Origin: Brevibacillus brevis
Lineage (GTDB): Bacteria; Bacillota; Bacilli; Brevibacillales; Brevibacillaceae
Length of the DNA: 64,000 bases
NCBI RefSeq assembly: GCF_900637055.1
Contig: NZ_LR134338.1
Location: 2,428,001-2,492,000 of the forward strand
Reading direction: 5' to 3'
Below, piece after piece: positions 26,979-36,668 of this stretch. Below the pieces are notes generated by a model that was not told where the DNA came from, did not search any database, and saw nothing but the letters and a program-made list of their open reading frames with translations. Position 1 is the stretch's first letter. The number at the start of each line of letters is the position of its first letter. A program made the position numbers and the translations under genes.

Positions 26979-28321
26979 GGGTAAAACGTTACATTGTCGA
27001 TTCGATGCCAGAAGCAATGGAAAAAATCAGGACGGACTTAGGAATGGATGCAGTGATTCTTAATTCCAAGCCGATCAAAACAGGTGGATTGTTCGGGATG
27101 TTTGGCAAACAACGAATCGAAGTAATCGCTGCTGTCGATGAAAAGGCATCCGAGCGAGAAAATCCCACAGTAGCAGCTGAACATCGAACCAACAACGTTT
27201 TGCCCAAATCGCAGACGGGTACGTACACGGCTGCTCAAGCGTATCGAAGACCGCCTGTGACAAAAGCATCGGAGAATCAACAAGTTGAATCAACAGGTAG
27301 AGAGCAGCTCGTAGCCGCGATGGCACAAACCGCGGTTGCGGCGCCTCCAAAAGAAGAGATCTCAGATACGAGAGATGTGCAAAAGCAAGGTGAGCTAGCT
27401 GAGCAGCATGCTCCTGTCACGACCTCCCAAGAAAGAGTGTTACACGCGAGCAATCATGACGCGATTGCCACTGAAATGCGAGATATGCGTCAAATGTTTC
27501 AAAAGCTGTTAGTGCATGACTTAAGTGAACAACTTCCTCCGGCGATACAGTCTATTCGTGCACAGTTATTGAAGCAAGAAGTGACTGAAGAGTTAACAGC
27601 GGAAATCATTCGAAAAGTAATGGAAATGTCGCAACCGGGTGAAAAGTGGACGGAGGAAGAAGCGTTTGCGGTATGCCGATCAATTGTCACTTCCATGATC
27701 GAGCCATATACAGTATCTTCACCAAAGTTGGGTAAGAACGTACGGTATGCTTTCTTTTTCGGTCCGACGGGGGTTGGAAAAACAACGACCATTGCGAAGC
27801 TTGCGGCGAACAGCATGTTGAAAGAAAAACGAAAAATCGGCTTTATCACGGCTGATACGTATCGAATGGCGGCTGTAGAACAATTGAAGACGTACGCAAA
27901 CATTTTGAATGTCCCGCTGGAGGTTGTCTTTTCTCCGAAAGAAATGGCGGCAGCGATGGAACGCTTAAGTGATTGTGACCTCATTTTTGTCGATACCGCT
28001 GGACGAAATTTTCGCAACGATGAGTACGTGGAAGGCATTCGTGAATTGTTGGAGCATGGAAAAGACAGCGTGAACTACCTAGTACTTAGCTTGAGCTCCA
28101 AATTCAACGATATGAAAGCGATCGTCCAAAATTTTGCGGAAGTTCCAGTGAAGCAAGTCATTTTTACAAAAGCGGATGAAACGAACAGCTTTGGCACAAT
28201 GCTGAATGTTTGTCAGGAGATGAATCTACAACTCTCCTATGTAACGACAGGTCAAAATGTACCAGATGATATCGTTGTAGCTACACCCGAGCTGGTTTCA
28301 ACGATGATTATGGGAGAGTAA
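26975..28321 (+). CDS. flhF: SRP-family GTPase FlhF
   Basis: SRP-like GTPase that sets flagellar position and number. It has 448 residues: an N-terminal basic B domain (MRVKRYIVDSMPEAMEKIR), a long variable linker (about 60-165), an N domain and a G domain with GPTGVGKT at 263-270, DTAGRNFRN and TKADET. It is longer than the 366 residues of B. subtilis FlhF because of the linker. It overlaps flhA and is followed by its activator flhG. Confidence 0.95.
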   Translation: MRVKRYIVDSMPEAMEKIRTDLGMDAVILNSKPIKTGGLFGMFGKQRIEVIAAVDEKASERENPTVAAEHRTNNVLPKSQTGTYTAAQAYRRPPVTKASENQQVESTGREQLVAAMAQTAVAAPPKEEISDTRDVQKQGELAEQHAPVTTSQERVLHASNHDAIATEMRDMRQMFQKLLVHDLSEQLPPAIQSIRAQLLKQEVTEELTAEIIRKVMEMSQPGEKWTEEEAFAVCRSIVTSMIEPYTVSSPKLGKNVRYAFFFGPTGVGKTTTIAKLAANSMLKEKRKIGFITADTYRMAAVEQLKTYANILNVPLEVVFSPKEMAAAMERLSDCDLIFVDTAGRNFRNDEYVEGIRELLEHGKDSVNYLVLSLSSKFNDMKAIVQNFAEVPVKQVIFTKADETNSFGTMLNVCQEMNLQLSYVTTGQNVPDDIVVATPELVSTMIMGE

Positions 28322-28325
28322 ACAG

Positions 28326-29189
28326 ATGCGTGACCAAGCAGAGCAACTCCGTGAGCGGATGCTACAAAACAAGAAGTCACGACCAACTAGACTGGTGACA
28401 GTGACGAGTGGAAAAGGTGGTGTCGGCAAGTCCAATTTCAGCTTGAATTTTGGACTTGGTTTGATTGAGAAGGGTCATAAAGCGGTTTTGTTTGACTTGG
28501 ATCTGGGTCTGGCAAATCTGGATGTATTAATGGGAATTACCCCAAAAAAGCATCTGTTTCATTTGTTAGAGCCAGATACGACTGTTTGGGACATTATCGA
28601 GCACGGGCCAGGAGGCTTAGAGTTCATCGCGGGTGGTTCTGGATTTACGCAGATTATGCAGTTAGATGATGAGAAGCTAGATCGCTTATTCTCGCATCTG
28701 GACCCGCTGCAAGGCTATGCCGACACTATCATTTTTGATACGGGAGCAGGTTTTTCAAAAGAATCCATGCGATTCATGCTCTCCTCAGACGAGGTCATCC
28801 TCGTTACCACCCCCGAACCACCAGCGATAACGGATGCATATGCAGTCATCAAGATGCTACACGCACGTAATCCCGCTGTCTCTATTCGCTTGGTGATTAA
28901 TAGAGCGTCGTCGGAGAGAGAAGGGAAAATGACGGCGGACAAGCTTGCGATGGTTTCCAAACGCTTTTTGAATATGGATATTCAGTCGCTTGGATATGTT
29001 TCTGATGATCCTTACGTTTCAAAAGCTGTTAAACTGCAGCGTCCTTTTCTACTTACATATCCACAATCGCAAGCCGCGAGAAGCATACGAAATCTGGTAG
29101 AACGGTATTTGGATCGTCCGGATACTTCAGATACTTCTGTCAGTGGTCTCAAAGGTTTTCTTGCGAGGTTGAGGCACTTCATACGATGA
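28326..29189 (+). CDS. flhG: MinD-like ATPase FlhG (YlxH)
   Basis: ParA/MinD-type ATPase of 287 residues that controls flagellar number and C-ring assembly and stimulates FlhF. The N-terminus has the FlhF-activating DQAEQLRERM segment. The deviant Walker A is SGKGGVGKS at 28-36, followed by LFDLDLGLANLDVLMG and DTGAGFSKES. The C-terminus is basic and hydrophobic (GFLARLRHFIR), suiting an amphipathic membrane-targeting helix. Confidence 0.96.
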   Translation: MRDQAEQLRERMLQNKKSRPTRLVTVTSGKGGVGKSNFSLNFGLGLIEKGHKAVLFDLDLGLANLDVLMGITPKKHLFHLLEPDTTVWDIIEHGPGGLEFIAGGSGFTQIMQLDDEKLDRLFSHLDPLQGYADTIIFDTGAGFSKESMRFMLSSDEVILVTTPEPPAITDAYAVIKMLHARNPAVSIRLVINRASSEREGKMTADKLAMVSKRFLNMDIQSLGYVSDDPYVSKAVKLQRPFLLTYPQSQAARSIRNLVERYLDRPDTSDTSVSGLKGFLARLRHFIR

Positions 29190-29220
29190 GACATAAATGT
29201 AGGAAGGGAGCGACATTCGA

Positions 29221-30336
29221 ATGAGCAAAATCCGGGTTCTCGTCACGGACGATTCAGCATTCATGCGTAAAGTGATTTCGGACATTTTATCTACTGATCC
29301 TGAGATTGAAGTGATTGATCGAGCCAAGAATGGACTCGAATGTATAGAAAAATGTAAAGAACTGGCGCCGGATGTCCTCACACTCGACATTGAAATGCCG
29401 GTCATGAACGGTTTGGACGCACTGGAAAAGCTGATGAATGAGTGCCCGGTTCCGATCGTCATGTTGAGCAGCCTGACAAAAGAAGGGGCCGAAGCTACAA
29501 TTCATGCGTTGGAACTAGGCGCGTTTGACTTTGTAACGAAGCCTTCTGGTCCAATTTCTCTCGACATTCACAAAGTGGGCGATCGTCTTATCGAGCGCGT
29601 GAAGGCTGCGGCAGCGTCGAAAGTACGTTTGAGAAAGCAGATCCCTCGCGTAGTCAAACCGGTATCTTCCGAATCAAAACCTGCACCGGTTACACCGGCA
29701 TCTCCAGTAATACGTACGAAAATACCGAGCCCGCCTGCCGTGATGCGGTCACAAGTGGGCGGAAAGGCAAGACTGGTGGTTCTGGGGACTTCCACGGGTG
29801 GTCCTAAAGCATTGCAGAGTGTACTGACTGCAATTCCGGCGAACTTTCCGGCACCAATTGCCATCGTTCAGCATATGCCAGCAGGTTTCACAAAATCGTT
29901 AGCAAATCGACTAGACTCGTTATGCCAAATTCGAGTAACCGAGGTTGTCGATGGCGAGTATTTGGAAAATGGTACAGCGTACATCGCTCCAGGAGGCTTC
30001 CATTTCGAAGTTCGTCAAGTAAATGGGAGACTGCAGGCCTATTTGCATCAAGAGGAGCCACGAGGCGGTCACAGACCGTCTGTCGATATTCTGTTTGAAT
30101 CAGTCAGTCAATTGACAAATGTAGACAAATGGGCAATCATCATGACAGGCATGGGAAATGATGGGACTAAAGGACTAAAGCTTATGAAGGAGCTTGGCCG
30201 TGTCACAAGTATTGTTGAAGATGAGTCGAGTTGTGTCGTATACGGAATGCCACGAGCAGCGATTCAAGCAGGCTTGGCAGACAACGTGGCCCCATTGGAA
30301 AAGATTCCAGAGCTGTTGTGCAAGCTCTTGCACTGA
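29221..30336 (+). CDS. cheB: Chemoreceptor glutamate methylesterase/deamidase CheB
   Basis: Adaptation enzyme that removes methyl groups from receptors and deamidates glutamines. The receiver domain has phosphorylation site Asp56 (LTLDIEMPVMNG). A Pro-rich linker (about 145-180) joins it to the esterase domain with catalytic Ser191 (GTSTGG), His218 (QHMPAGFT) and Asp314 (GMGNDGT). The length is 371. GGGAG precedes the ATG. The methyltransferase CheR is not encoded in this window. Confidence 0.97.
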   Translation: MSKIRVLVTDDSAFMRKVISDILSTDPEIEVIDRAKNGLECIEKCKELAPDVLTLDIEMPVMNGLDALEKLMNECPVPIVMLSSLTKEGAEATIHALELGAFDFVTKPSGPISLDIHKVGDRLIERVKAAAASKVRLRKQIPRVVKPVSSESKPAPVTPASPVIRTKIPSPPAVMRSQVGGKARLVVLGTSTGGPKALQSVLTAIPANFPAPIAIVQHMPAGFTKSLANRLDSLCQIRVTEVVDGEYLENGTAYIAPGGFHFEVRQVNGRLQAYLHQEEPRGGHRPSVDILFESVSQLTNVDKWAIIMTGMGNDGTKGLKLMKELGRVTSIVEDESSCVVYGMPRAAIQAGLADNVAPLEKIPELLCKLLH

Positions 30337-30357
30337 TTTTTGGGAGGTGGATCACCT

Positions 30358-32382
30358 ATGGATATGAATCAGTATTTGGACATGTTTATTGAGGAGTCAA
30401 AGGAACACCTACAGGCAATCAACGCCAATTTGTTACTCTTGGAAAGTGATCCGGGTAATATTGGCCACGTCAAAGAGATTTTTCGTTCCGCACATACATT
30501 GAAGGGTATGTCGGCGACCATGGGCTTTGAAGACATGGCGAGTTTGACTCACGAAGCGGAAAATGTACTTGACCTGATTCGCAATCAGAAGTTAACGATT
30601 ACCAGTGACATCATGGACGCTATTTTTCAGAGCGTAGATTTGATTGAAGGCATGGTAATCGATATCACAGAAGGTGGAGACGGTTCAGCAGATGTATCCG
30701 CTATTGTAAAGAAACTCCGGGCGATTGTTGCGGGAGACTTCTCAGCCGAGCAGGAAGTAGCAGTTGCTACGATGGAAGTGGAAGCACCGCAAGAGGAAAG
30801 TACACCAGCTGAAGATCATGAGCTCGATGATTATGCAATGATGGTCTTGAAGCAGTCTCAGGAGCTCGGAAACAACGTTTTGTGGATCAAAGTGACATTG
30901 AATGAAAACTGCTTGCTCAAGGCTGCCCGCTCTTACATGGTTTTTGATCAGTTGGAATCCATGGGTGAAGTGATCAAAACGAAGCCAGCTGTTGAAGATA
31001 TTGAGAATGAGCGATTTGAACAATCGTTTGAAATCGCATATGTGACGGAGCAATCGATTGAAAAAGTACGTACTACGATTCTTAACATTTCGGAAATCCA
31101 AGATGTGACAATCGAAAACATTCAATTGAAGAGTGAAGCTCCACCTGCTCCCGTAGTGCAACAGGCACCAGCACCAGCTGAGAAAGGAGCAGCAGAAGCT
31201 CCTCAAGCACCAGTGAAGAAGGCGACGGCTGGTGGAAAAACAATTCGTGTGGATATTGAACGTTTGGATATCTTGATGAATCTGTTTAGCGAATTAGTCA
31301 TTGACCGCGGTCGTCTGGAGCAGTTGGCACGGGAGATTGGAAAGAACGAACTGCAGGAAACCGTGGAGCACATGAGTCGGATTAGTGGCGATTTGCAAAA
31401 CATCATTCTGACCATGCGCATGGTTCCGGTGGAGCAAGTATTCAATCGTTTCCCACGTATGATTCGTGATCTACAAAAAGATCTGAATAAAAAAGTGAAT
31501 CTGGAGATTATCGGTGCGGAGACAGAATTGGACCGTACCGTCATCGACGAAATCGGCGACCCACTCAATCACTTGCTGCGTAACTCGCTTGACCACGGAA
31601 TTGAGTCTCCAGCAGATCGGAAAAAGGCGGGTAAGCCAGAGGAAGGAAAAATCGAGCTCCGCGCTTTCCACAGTGGGAACCATGTATTTATTGAAGTAAA
31701 AGATGACGGAGCTGGAATCAATAAAGATAAGGTTCTCAAAAAAGCGCTTGAGAGAGGGATTGTCAATCCTGCTACTGCAGATAGCATGAGCGACAAGCAA
31801 ATCCACGAGTTGCTATTTGCAGCAGGTTTTAGTACAGCGGAAGTTGTTTCTGATATTTCCGGTCGTGGTGTTGGTCTGGATGTCGTTAAGTCCAAAATTG
31901 AATCGTTGGGCGGCAGTGTCAGCGTAGATTCTGTACGCGGCCAGGGCACGACTTTCCTCATTCAATTGCCACTTACGCTCTCTATCATTTCCGCGATGCT
32001 GGTACAAGTGAAAGATGAGAAGTACGCTGTCCCACTCAGCTCCATCATTGAGACGGCTGTATTTAAAAAAGATCAAATCATGATGGCTCACCGCCAAAAA
32101 GTGATCGACTTCCGGGGACGTGTAGTGCCGCTCGTTTCGCTGCAGGACATTTTCCAAGTGCCTGATAATGGGGAAACGATGGAAGATGAAGTGGCAGTCG
32201 TCATCGTACGTAAAGGTGAGAAAATGGCAGGCCTTGTCGTCGATTCGTTCATCGGTCAACAAGAGATTGTTCTAAAATCTCTCGGCAAATATCTGGTTAA
32301 TGTATTTGCCATTTCAGGTGCAACGATCCTGGGAGACGGTCAGGTCGCGCTCATCATAGATTGTAACTCGCTGATTAAGTAG
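30358..32382 (+). CDS. cheA: Chemotaxis histidine kinase CheA
   Basis: Receptor-coupled kinase that phosphorylates CheY and CheB. Domains in order: P1 phosphotransfer with His46 (RSAHTLKGM), P2 response-regulator docking (about 165-270), a Pro/Ala linker, P3 dimerisation (about 305-365), P4 ATPase (NHLLRNSLDHGIE, VKDDGAGI, GRGVGLDVV) and P5 CheW-like domain to the end. The length is 674. GGGAGGTGG lies upstream of the ATG at 30358; a start 18 bases earlier would fall in the ribosome site. Confidence 0.98.
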   Translation: MDMNQYLDMFIEESKEHLQAINANLLLLESDPGNIGHVKEIFRSAHTLKGMSATMGFEDMASLTHEAENVLDLIRNQKLTITSDIMDAIFQSVDLIEGMVIDITEGGDGSADVSAIVKKLRAIVAGDFSAEQEVAVATMEVEAPQEESTPAEDHELDDYAMMVLKQSQELGNNVLWIKVTLNENCLLKAARSYMVFDQLESMGEVIKTKPAVEDIENERFEQSFEIAYVTEQSIEKVRTTILNISEIQDVTIENIQLKSEAPPAPVVQQAPAPAEKGAAEAPQAPVKKATAGGKTIRVDIERLDILMNLFSELVIDRGRLEQLAREIGKNELQETVEHMSRISGDLQNIILTMRMVPVEQVFNRFPRMIRDLQKDLNKKVNLEIIGAETELDRTVIDEIGDPLNHLLRNSLDHGIESPADRKKAGKPEEGKIELRAFHSGNHVFIEVKDDGAGINKDKVLKKALERGIVNPATADSMSDKQIHELLFAAGFSTAEVVSDISGRGVGLDVVKSKIESLGGSVSVDSVRGQGTTFLIQLPLTLSIISAMLVQVKDEKYAVPLSSIIETAVFKKDQIMMAHRQKVIDFRGRVVPLVSLQDIFQVPDNGETMEDEVAVVIVRKGEKMAGLVVDSFIGQQEIVLKSLGKYLVNVFAISGATILGDGQVALIIDCNSLIK

Positions 32383-32398
32383 AAGGAGGGGCAGCCAC

Positions 32399-32875
32399 AT
32401 GCTCGATCAAAAAGAAGTCATTAGCGAAGTCAAAGTGATTGTCTTTCGATTGAAGGACGAAGAGTATGGCGTAGAGGTTCATCAGGTTAAATCCATTGAA
32501 AAACTGGAGCACATCACAAGAGTTCCGCGAACGCCTAGTTTCGTCAAAGGGGTTATTAATCTGCGTGGCGTTGTGACACCGATTATTGACCTGCGCAATC
32601 GTTTTAGTCTCGAAGAAAGCGTCTATTCCGAAGCAACTCGAATCATTATCGTGGCCGTAGGTGAATTGGAAGTGGGTCTCATTGTAGATGCTGCTAATGA
32701 TGTTATCGATATACCAGTTGATGCGATTGAACCGCCTCCAGAGGTTGTAGGAGGAGTGGAGGCTGCTTATTTGCGAGGAGTCGCGAAGCTGGATAAACGA
32801 CTGTTAATCCTCTTAAACCTCGATAAAGTATTGAGCACAGAGGAAATCAAGCAGTTGGACGCAATTGAGGGGTAA
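32399..32875 (+). CDS. cheW: Chemotaxis coupling protein CheW
   Basis: Links chemoreceptors to CheA. A single CheW domain of 158 residues with RVPRTPSFVKGVINLRG and DAANDVIDIPVDAIEPPPE. GAAGGAGGGG precedes the ATG, 16 bases after the cheA stop. Confidence 0.97.
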   Translation: MLDQKEVISEVKVIVFRLKDEEYGVEVHQVKSIEKLEHITRVPRTPSFVKGVINLRGVVTPIIDLRNRFSLEESVYSEATRIIIVAVGELEVGLIVDAANDVIDIPVDAIEPPPEVVGGVEAAYLRGVAKLDKRLLILLNLDKVLSTEEIKQLDAIEG

Positions 32876-32880
32876 GTAAA

Positions 32881-33507
32881 ATGGGCGATTTTACGAAGTT
32901 TGGGGATTTCCAATTTGACGTTTTACGGGAAATCGGGAACATCGGTGCTGGTCACGCTGCCACGGCTCTCTCCAAGCTCATACAAAAAGAAATCGATATG
33001 AAAGTTCCACAAGTCAAGATTATCCCCTTCGACGAAGTTGCAGATTGTGTAGGAGGAGCGGAAACTGTAGTAGTGACCGTGTTCCTCCGGGTTGAAGGCG
33101 ATTGTCCAGGGAACATGTTTTTCATCCTTGATTTGGATTCTGCCAAGCATCTGCTCGAACAAATTACAGGAATTAATAAAGATGTGTACGAGTGGGAAGA
33201 GCTGGAGATCTCGGCGCTGCATGAGATTGGCAACATCTTAACAGGTTCTTATTTATCATCGTTAGCTGATTTTACACAATTAAATTTACAGCCGTCCGTA
33301 CCTGCACTCGCTGTGGATATGGCTGGAGCTATTCTAAGTTATGGATTAATAGCGTTGGGTCAAGCGGGTGACTTTGCCCTCACGATTGACACCGCTTTTT
33401 TCGAAGGCAATGATCAAGTAAAAGGGAACTTTTTCTTAATTCCTGATCCTGAATCGCTCCCAATACTATTTCGTTCATTAGGGGTTCCGTTCGATGGAGA
33501 TTATTAA
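32881..33507 (+). CDS. cheC: CheY-phosphate phosphatase CheC
   Basis: A 208-residue phosphatase with two active-site helices showing the Glu-x-x-Asn pattern (LREIGNIGAGHAATALSKL and LHEIGNILTGSYLSSL). It removes phosphate from CheY and binds CheD during adaptation. The weak site GGGGTAAGTAAA precedes the ATG, five bases after cheW. The gene overlaps cheD by 14 bases, which fits the known CheC-CheD partnership. Confidence 0.96.
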   Translation: MGDFTKFGDFQFDVLREIGNIGAGHAATALSKLIQKEIDMKVPQVKIIPFDEVADCVGGAETVVVTVFLRVEGDCPGNMFFILDLDSAKHLLEQITGINKDVYEWEELEISALHEIGNILTGSYLSSLADFTQLNLQPSVPALAVDMAGAILSYGLIALGQAGDFALTIDTAFFEGNDQVKGNFFLIPDPESLPILFRSLGVPFDGDY

Positions 33508-33979
33508 GATAGGGATGGCGGATCTCGGTGTGGCAAAGCCGCCGAGCAAGCTGCGTACTACCGGTTTAGGTTCTTGCGTAGGGGTAGTGCTCTACGATCA
33601 TATCCATAAAATTGCAGGTATGGCACATGTTATGCTCCCTGAATCGTCTTTAGCTAAAGGCGGGGAGCTAACGATAGGCAAGTATGCGGATACAGCAATC
33701 CCCCATCTGATTCAGTTGATGGTGAAGGCTGGTGCGGAGACCAGACACACGGTTGCGAAATTGGCTGGCGGTGCACAAATGTTCGCATTTTTAGGGAATA
33801 ATGACACCATGCGGATTGGGCCTCGAAATGTAGAGGCGTGCAAACTTGCATTGAAGGATGCTCGTATAAAGATCGTGGCAGAAGATACAGGGGGAAACTG
33901 CGGTCGGACAATAGAGTTAGATGCCACAAACGGCATTCTTCAAATCAGGACCGTAAATCAAGGTGTGAAGGAAGTATAA
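33494..33979 (+). CDS. cheD: Chemoreceptor glutamine deamidase CheD
   Basis: Deamidates receptor glutamines and stimulates CheC. The 161-residue protein has catalytic Cys28 and His45 (GLGSCVGVVLYD and GMAHVMLPES) plus the conserved Thr22. The family segment VEDTGGNCGRTIELD-like is present near residues 135-150 (AEDTGGNCGRTIELDATNG). It starts inside the end of cheC. Confidence 0.97.
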   Translation: MEIIKIGMADLGVAKPPSKLRTTGLGSCVGVVLYDHIHKIAGMAHVMLPESSLAKGGELTIGKYADTAIPHLIQLMVKAGAETRHTVAKLAGGAQMFAFLGNNDTMRIGPRNVEACKLALKDARIKIVAEDTGGNCGRTIELDATNGILQIRTVNQGVKEV

Positions 33980-33982
33980 CAA

Positions 33983-34366
33983 ATGTTAGGAACCATTTGG
34001 ATTAATTTTGGATTAGGGATGCTCGCATTTCTTGTAACGCTGGGTACGGCTGTGGCGAGTAATGTCTGGCTTGTATCACTGGAGAGAGCAGGTATCGCAT
34101 TTGTCCTATTCTTCCTCGCTGCATTTCCAATTCGTTGGCTGCTCGCAACGTTCATACAGTCATCTACTCCACCAATGGTTACGGACACGCTAGAGGGGAC
34201 AAGCTCTCCTCTAGCAGAAGGTGGGGTCGTTCTGGAAATTGGACAACAATTCGAACAGGAAGATCAAACATTTGCACCACTCTCAATCAACAAGATGGAA
34301 AGGATTCATCCTACTGAGGATCCAGCCACCGTTGCAGAGGTCGTTAGGCGCTTATCAGATGAGTAA
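33983..34366 (+). CDS. Small two-helix membrane protein of unknown function
   Basis: I do not recognise this 127-residue protein. Two hydrophobic segments are visible (about 5-27 and 32-56, the second rich in Phe and Leu), followed by an acidic, Ser/Thr-rich soluble tail of about 70 residues ending ATVAEVVRRLSDE. The ATG lies three bases after the cheD stop, so it belongs to the operon. Base composition resembles its neighbours. B. subtilis has no gene between cheD and sigD as far as I recall. A link to motility is inferred only from position. Confidence 0.75.
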   Translation: MLGTIWINFGLGMLAFLVTLGTAVASNVWLVSLERAGIAFVLFFLAAFPIRWLLATFIQSSTPPMVTDTLEGTSSPLAEGGVVLEIGQQFEQEDQTFAPLSINKMERIHPTEDPATVAEVVRRLSDE

Positions 34367-34382
34367 AGGTTGGTGACTATTC

Positions 34383-35171
34383 GTGGCACGGCTAACCAGT
34401 CAAGAAAAAGCAAAAGAGTTCGATAAATGGGTCATGTGGAAGCAAGAGGGAAGTCGCGAGGCGGAGGTTGACTTGGTCACGCGGTTTTTGCCACTGGTAG
34501 ATAAGGTGGCAAATCGGTTGGCAATTAATCTGCCAGCAAATGTGGACAAGGATGACTTGATTAGTTATGGGCGCTTTGGGCTATTGGACGCTTTGGCTAA
34601 ATTCGATCATACCCGGGGTCTCCAATTTGAGACGTACGCCATGTGGCGGATTCGTGGTGCAATGATCGATGGACTACGCGAGAACGACTGGATCCCTCGT
34701 ACTGTTCGAGACAAGGCCAAAAAAATCGAAGAAGCATACACCACCTTGGAACAGCAAATGCTGCGAATGCCAACCGATCAAGAAGTGTCTGATTATCTGG
34801 GAATAAGCAAAAAGGAGCTTCAACAGGTTTTCTTGGAAACCTCACTCGCCAGCATGGTTTCTATCGATGAGGCAGTAGGGGATGAAGACGAGCAAAAAAC
34901 AGCAAGACATTCGTATATCATCGACGAGCTCACACCACGCCCTGAAAATGTGGCAGAAGTATCCAGCTTAAAAGAGGTTCTTGTAACGGTGATCGACAAA
35001 TTGCCTGAAAAGGAACGACTGGTTGTCTCCTTGTTTTATTTTGAAGAAATGACCTTATCAGAAATTGCGGAAATCATGAGCTTGTCACCTTCAAGAATAT
35101 CCCAGTTGCACTCCAAAGCTCTTTTCCGACTTCGTTCTGCGTTGTCCAGATGGAAATCGCAATTGATGTAA
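34383..35171 (+). CDS. sigD: Flagellar sigma factor SigD (FliA type)
   Basis: Alternative sigma factor for flagellin, hook-associated, motor and autolysin genes. The 262-residue protein has region 2 (DDLISYGRFGLLDALAKFD, then QFETYAMWRIRGAMIDGLR), region 3 (IPRTVRDKAKKIEEAYTTL) and region 4 with the helix-turn-helix MTLSEIAEIMSLSPSRISQL. The GTG start has only GGTTGGTGA upstream. Its late position in the long operon matches B. subtilis, where distance from the promoter affects SigD level and cell-fate choice. Confidence 0.97.
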   Translation: MARLTSQEKAKEFDKWVMWKQEGSREAEVDLVTRFLPLVDKVANRLAINLPANVDKDDLISYGRFGLLDALAKFDHTRGLQFETYAMWRIRGAMIDGLRENDWIPRTVRDKAKKIEEAYTTLEQQMLRMPTDQEVSDYLGISKKELQQVFLETSLASMVSIDEAVGDEDEQKTARHSYIIDELTPRPENVAEVSSLKEVLVTVIDKLPEKERLVVSLFYFEEMTLSEIAEIMSLSPSRISQLHSKALFRLRSALSRWKSQLM

Positions 35172-35202
35172 GGGGACATTACCCAAGCTTGAGAGGGGTA
35201 GA

Positions 35203-36621
35203 ATGATGGAAGGGATCGGGAAATATAAAATAGAAGTAAGAATTTCAGCTGATAAATTGGAGGCTGAGGTACTATTACGTGTGGACGAACAAGATATCGA
35301 CGAAATTGTCGTCTTGGAAACAGACGTATACAAAGCATTACAGGCAAGCAATGTGAAGTATGGAATTCTCGATGATGTAGTGCAGAACTTGTGTACCTTT
35401 CCCGCGAAGTATGCAAACGCGAAAGTAAAGGTTGCTCAAGGGATTGCACCTGTGGGCGGAACCGATGCGACTATCGAGTACCCCTATTTGGCTTCTATTA
35501 ATGAAGGGGAAGGTCCAGTAGAGCTAGAGGATGGCCGGGTTGATTTTTATAATGTCACGACAATCCCTAATGTAGCAAAAGGACAACTCTTGGCGCGTAA
35601 AATATCAGCAAGCCAGGGACAACCAGGCACAGCAGTTACCGGAGAGCCCATCGCTCCCAAAGCCGGCAAGGAAATAAACATAAAGCCTGGGAAAAATGTT
35701 GTGCTCAATCAAGAGCGGACGATGCTATACGCCGCTATTGACGGACAAGTCTCCTTTACGGAACAGGCAAAAATGAACGTGTTTCCCGTATTTGAAGTAA
35801 ACGGGGATGTTGATTTTGGTGTTGGCAATATTGATTTTGTGGGAACGGTGGTCATTCGCGGGAACGTATTGAATGGCTTTCGCGTAAAGTCATCAGGAGA
35901 TATCCGCGTACTTGGCAGTGTAGAAGGGGCCGAGTTGTACGCGGAAGGCTCCATTGAAATCAAAAGCGGGATTGTTGCCCAGGACAAAGGCTGCATTGTT
36001 GCGGGGAAAGATATCCGGACGTCCTTTATCCAAAACGCCAATGTAACGGCTGGCAATCAAGTCATTGTTTCACAAAGCATTATGTTCTCAACCGTAAGAG
36101 CCGGCAAGCAAATCATTTGCAAAGGGTCAAAAGGCTTCATCATTGGCGGCGTGCTGCAGGCTGGGGAAAAGATTGCGGCACGAGTATTTGGGAACAGCAG
36201 TGCCACTCCTACGATACTCGAAGTAGGAGTAAAACCCGAATTAAGACAAGAACTGGCGAACATTCAAAAAGAACTGCAAAATGTGTATGAAAATTTACGC
36301 AAAACAGATCAAGGTTTAGGCGTTATTAATCAGATCCTCCAAGTCAGCAAAGAACTTCCAGCAGATAAACGTCTCATGCAAATCAAGCTAACCAATACTC
36401 GTTTGGTTCTGGAAAAAGAAAGCAAGGAATTGGAAGCACGCAGAAATGATATTGAACTCGAGCTGAAAGGGGAAGGCCCAGCAGCTATTGAGGCATATCA
36501 TGTAATGTATCCAGGAATCAAAATGACGTTTGGAAAGCTGGTGCACTTTATCAAGCACGAGTATGCCAGAACGCGCTTTATTGTGCTAGACGGTGAAATT
36601 AGTACAGCAACTCTTATCTGA
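35203..36621 (+). CDS. DUF342/FapA-family protein
   Basis: A 472-residue protein of the DUF342 (FapA) type. The N-terminal part includes the typical GRVDFYNVTTIPNVAKGQLL. The middle is a beta-helix-like region with repeated Gly-Asp and Gly-Ser turns (NGDVDFGVGNIDFVG, SSGDIRVLGSVEGAELYAEG). The C-terminus has a coiled coil (about 345-430). In Vibrio a member is reported to help flagellar assembly and to bind the PTS protein IIA-Glc; that role is not assured here. ATG at 35203 or 35206 after GAGAGGGG. B. subtilis lacks a gene here. Confidence 0.85.
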   Translation: MMEGIGKYKIEVRISADKLEAEVLLRVDEQDIDEIVVLETDVYKALQASNVKYGILDDVVQNLCTFPAKYANAKVKVAQGIAPVGGTDATIEYPYLASINEGEGPVELEDGRVDFYNVTTIPNVAKGQLLARKISASQGQPGTAVTGEPIAPKAGKEINIKPGKNVVLNQERTMLYAAIDGQVSFTEQAKMNVFPVFEVNGDVDFGVGNIDFVGTVVIRGNVLNGFRVKSSGDIRVLGSVEGAELYAEGSIEIKSGIVAQDKGCIVAGKDIRTSFIQNANVTAGNQVIVSQSIMFSTVRAGKQIICKGSKGFIIGGVLQAGEKIAARVFGNSSATPTILEVGVKPELRQELANIQKELQNVYENLRKTDQGLGVINQILQVSKELPADKRLMQIKLTNTRLVLEKESKELEARRNDIELELKGEGPAAIEAYHVMYPGIKMTFGKLVHFIKHEYARTRFIVLDGEISTATLI

Positions 36622-36668
36622 TCCAGGATGCTTACATACTTAAGTGCGAAAAAGGGAGTTGGGGCCAT

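Noticed and set aside
26975..27470. Possible frameshift or fusion in the FlhF N-terminal region
   Set aside because: The frame is continuous and composition is even; the variable linker length is normal for FlhF.
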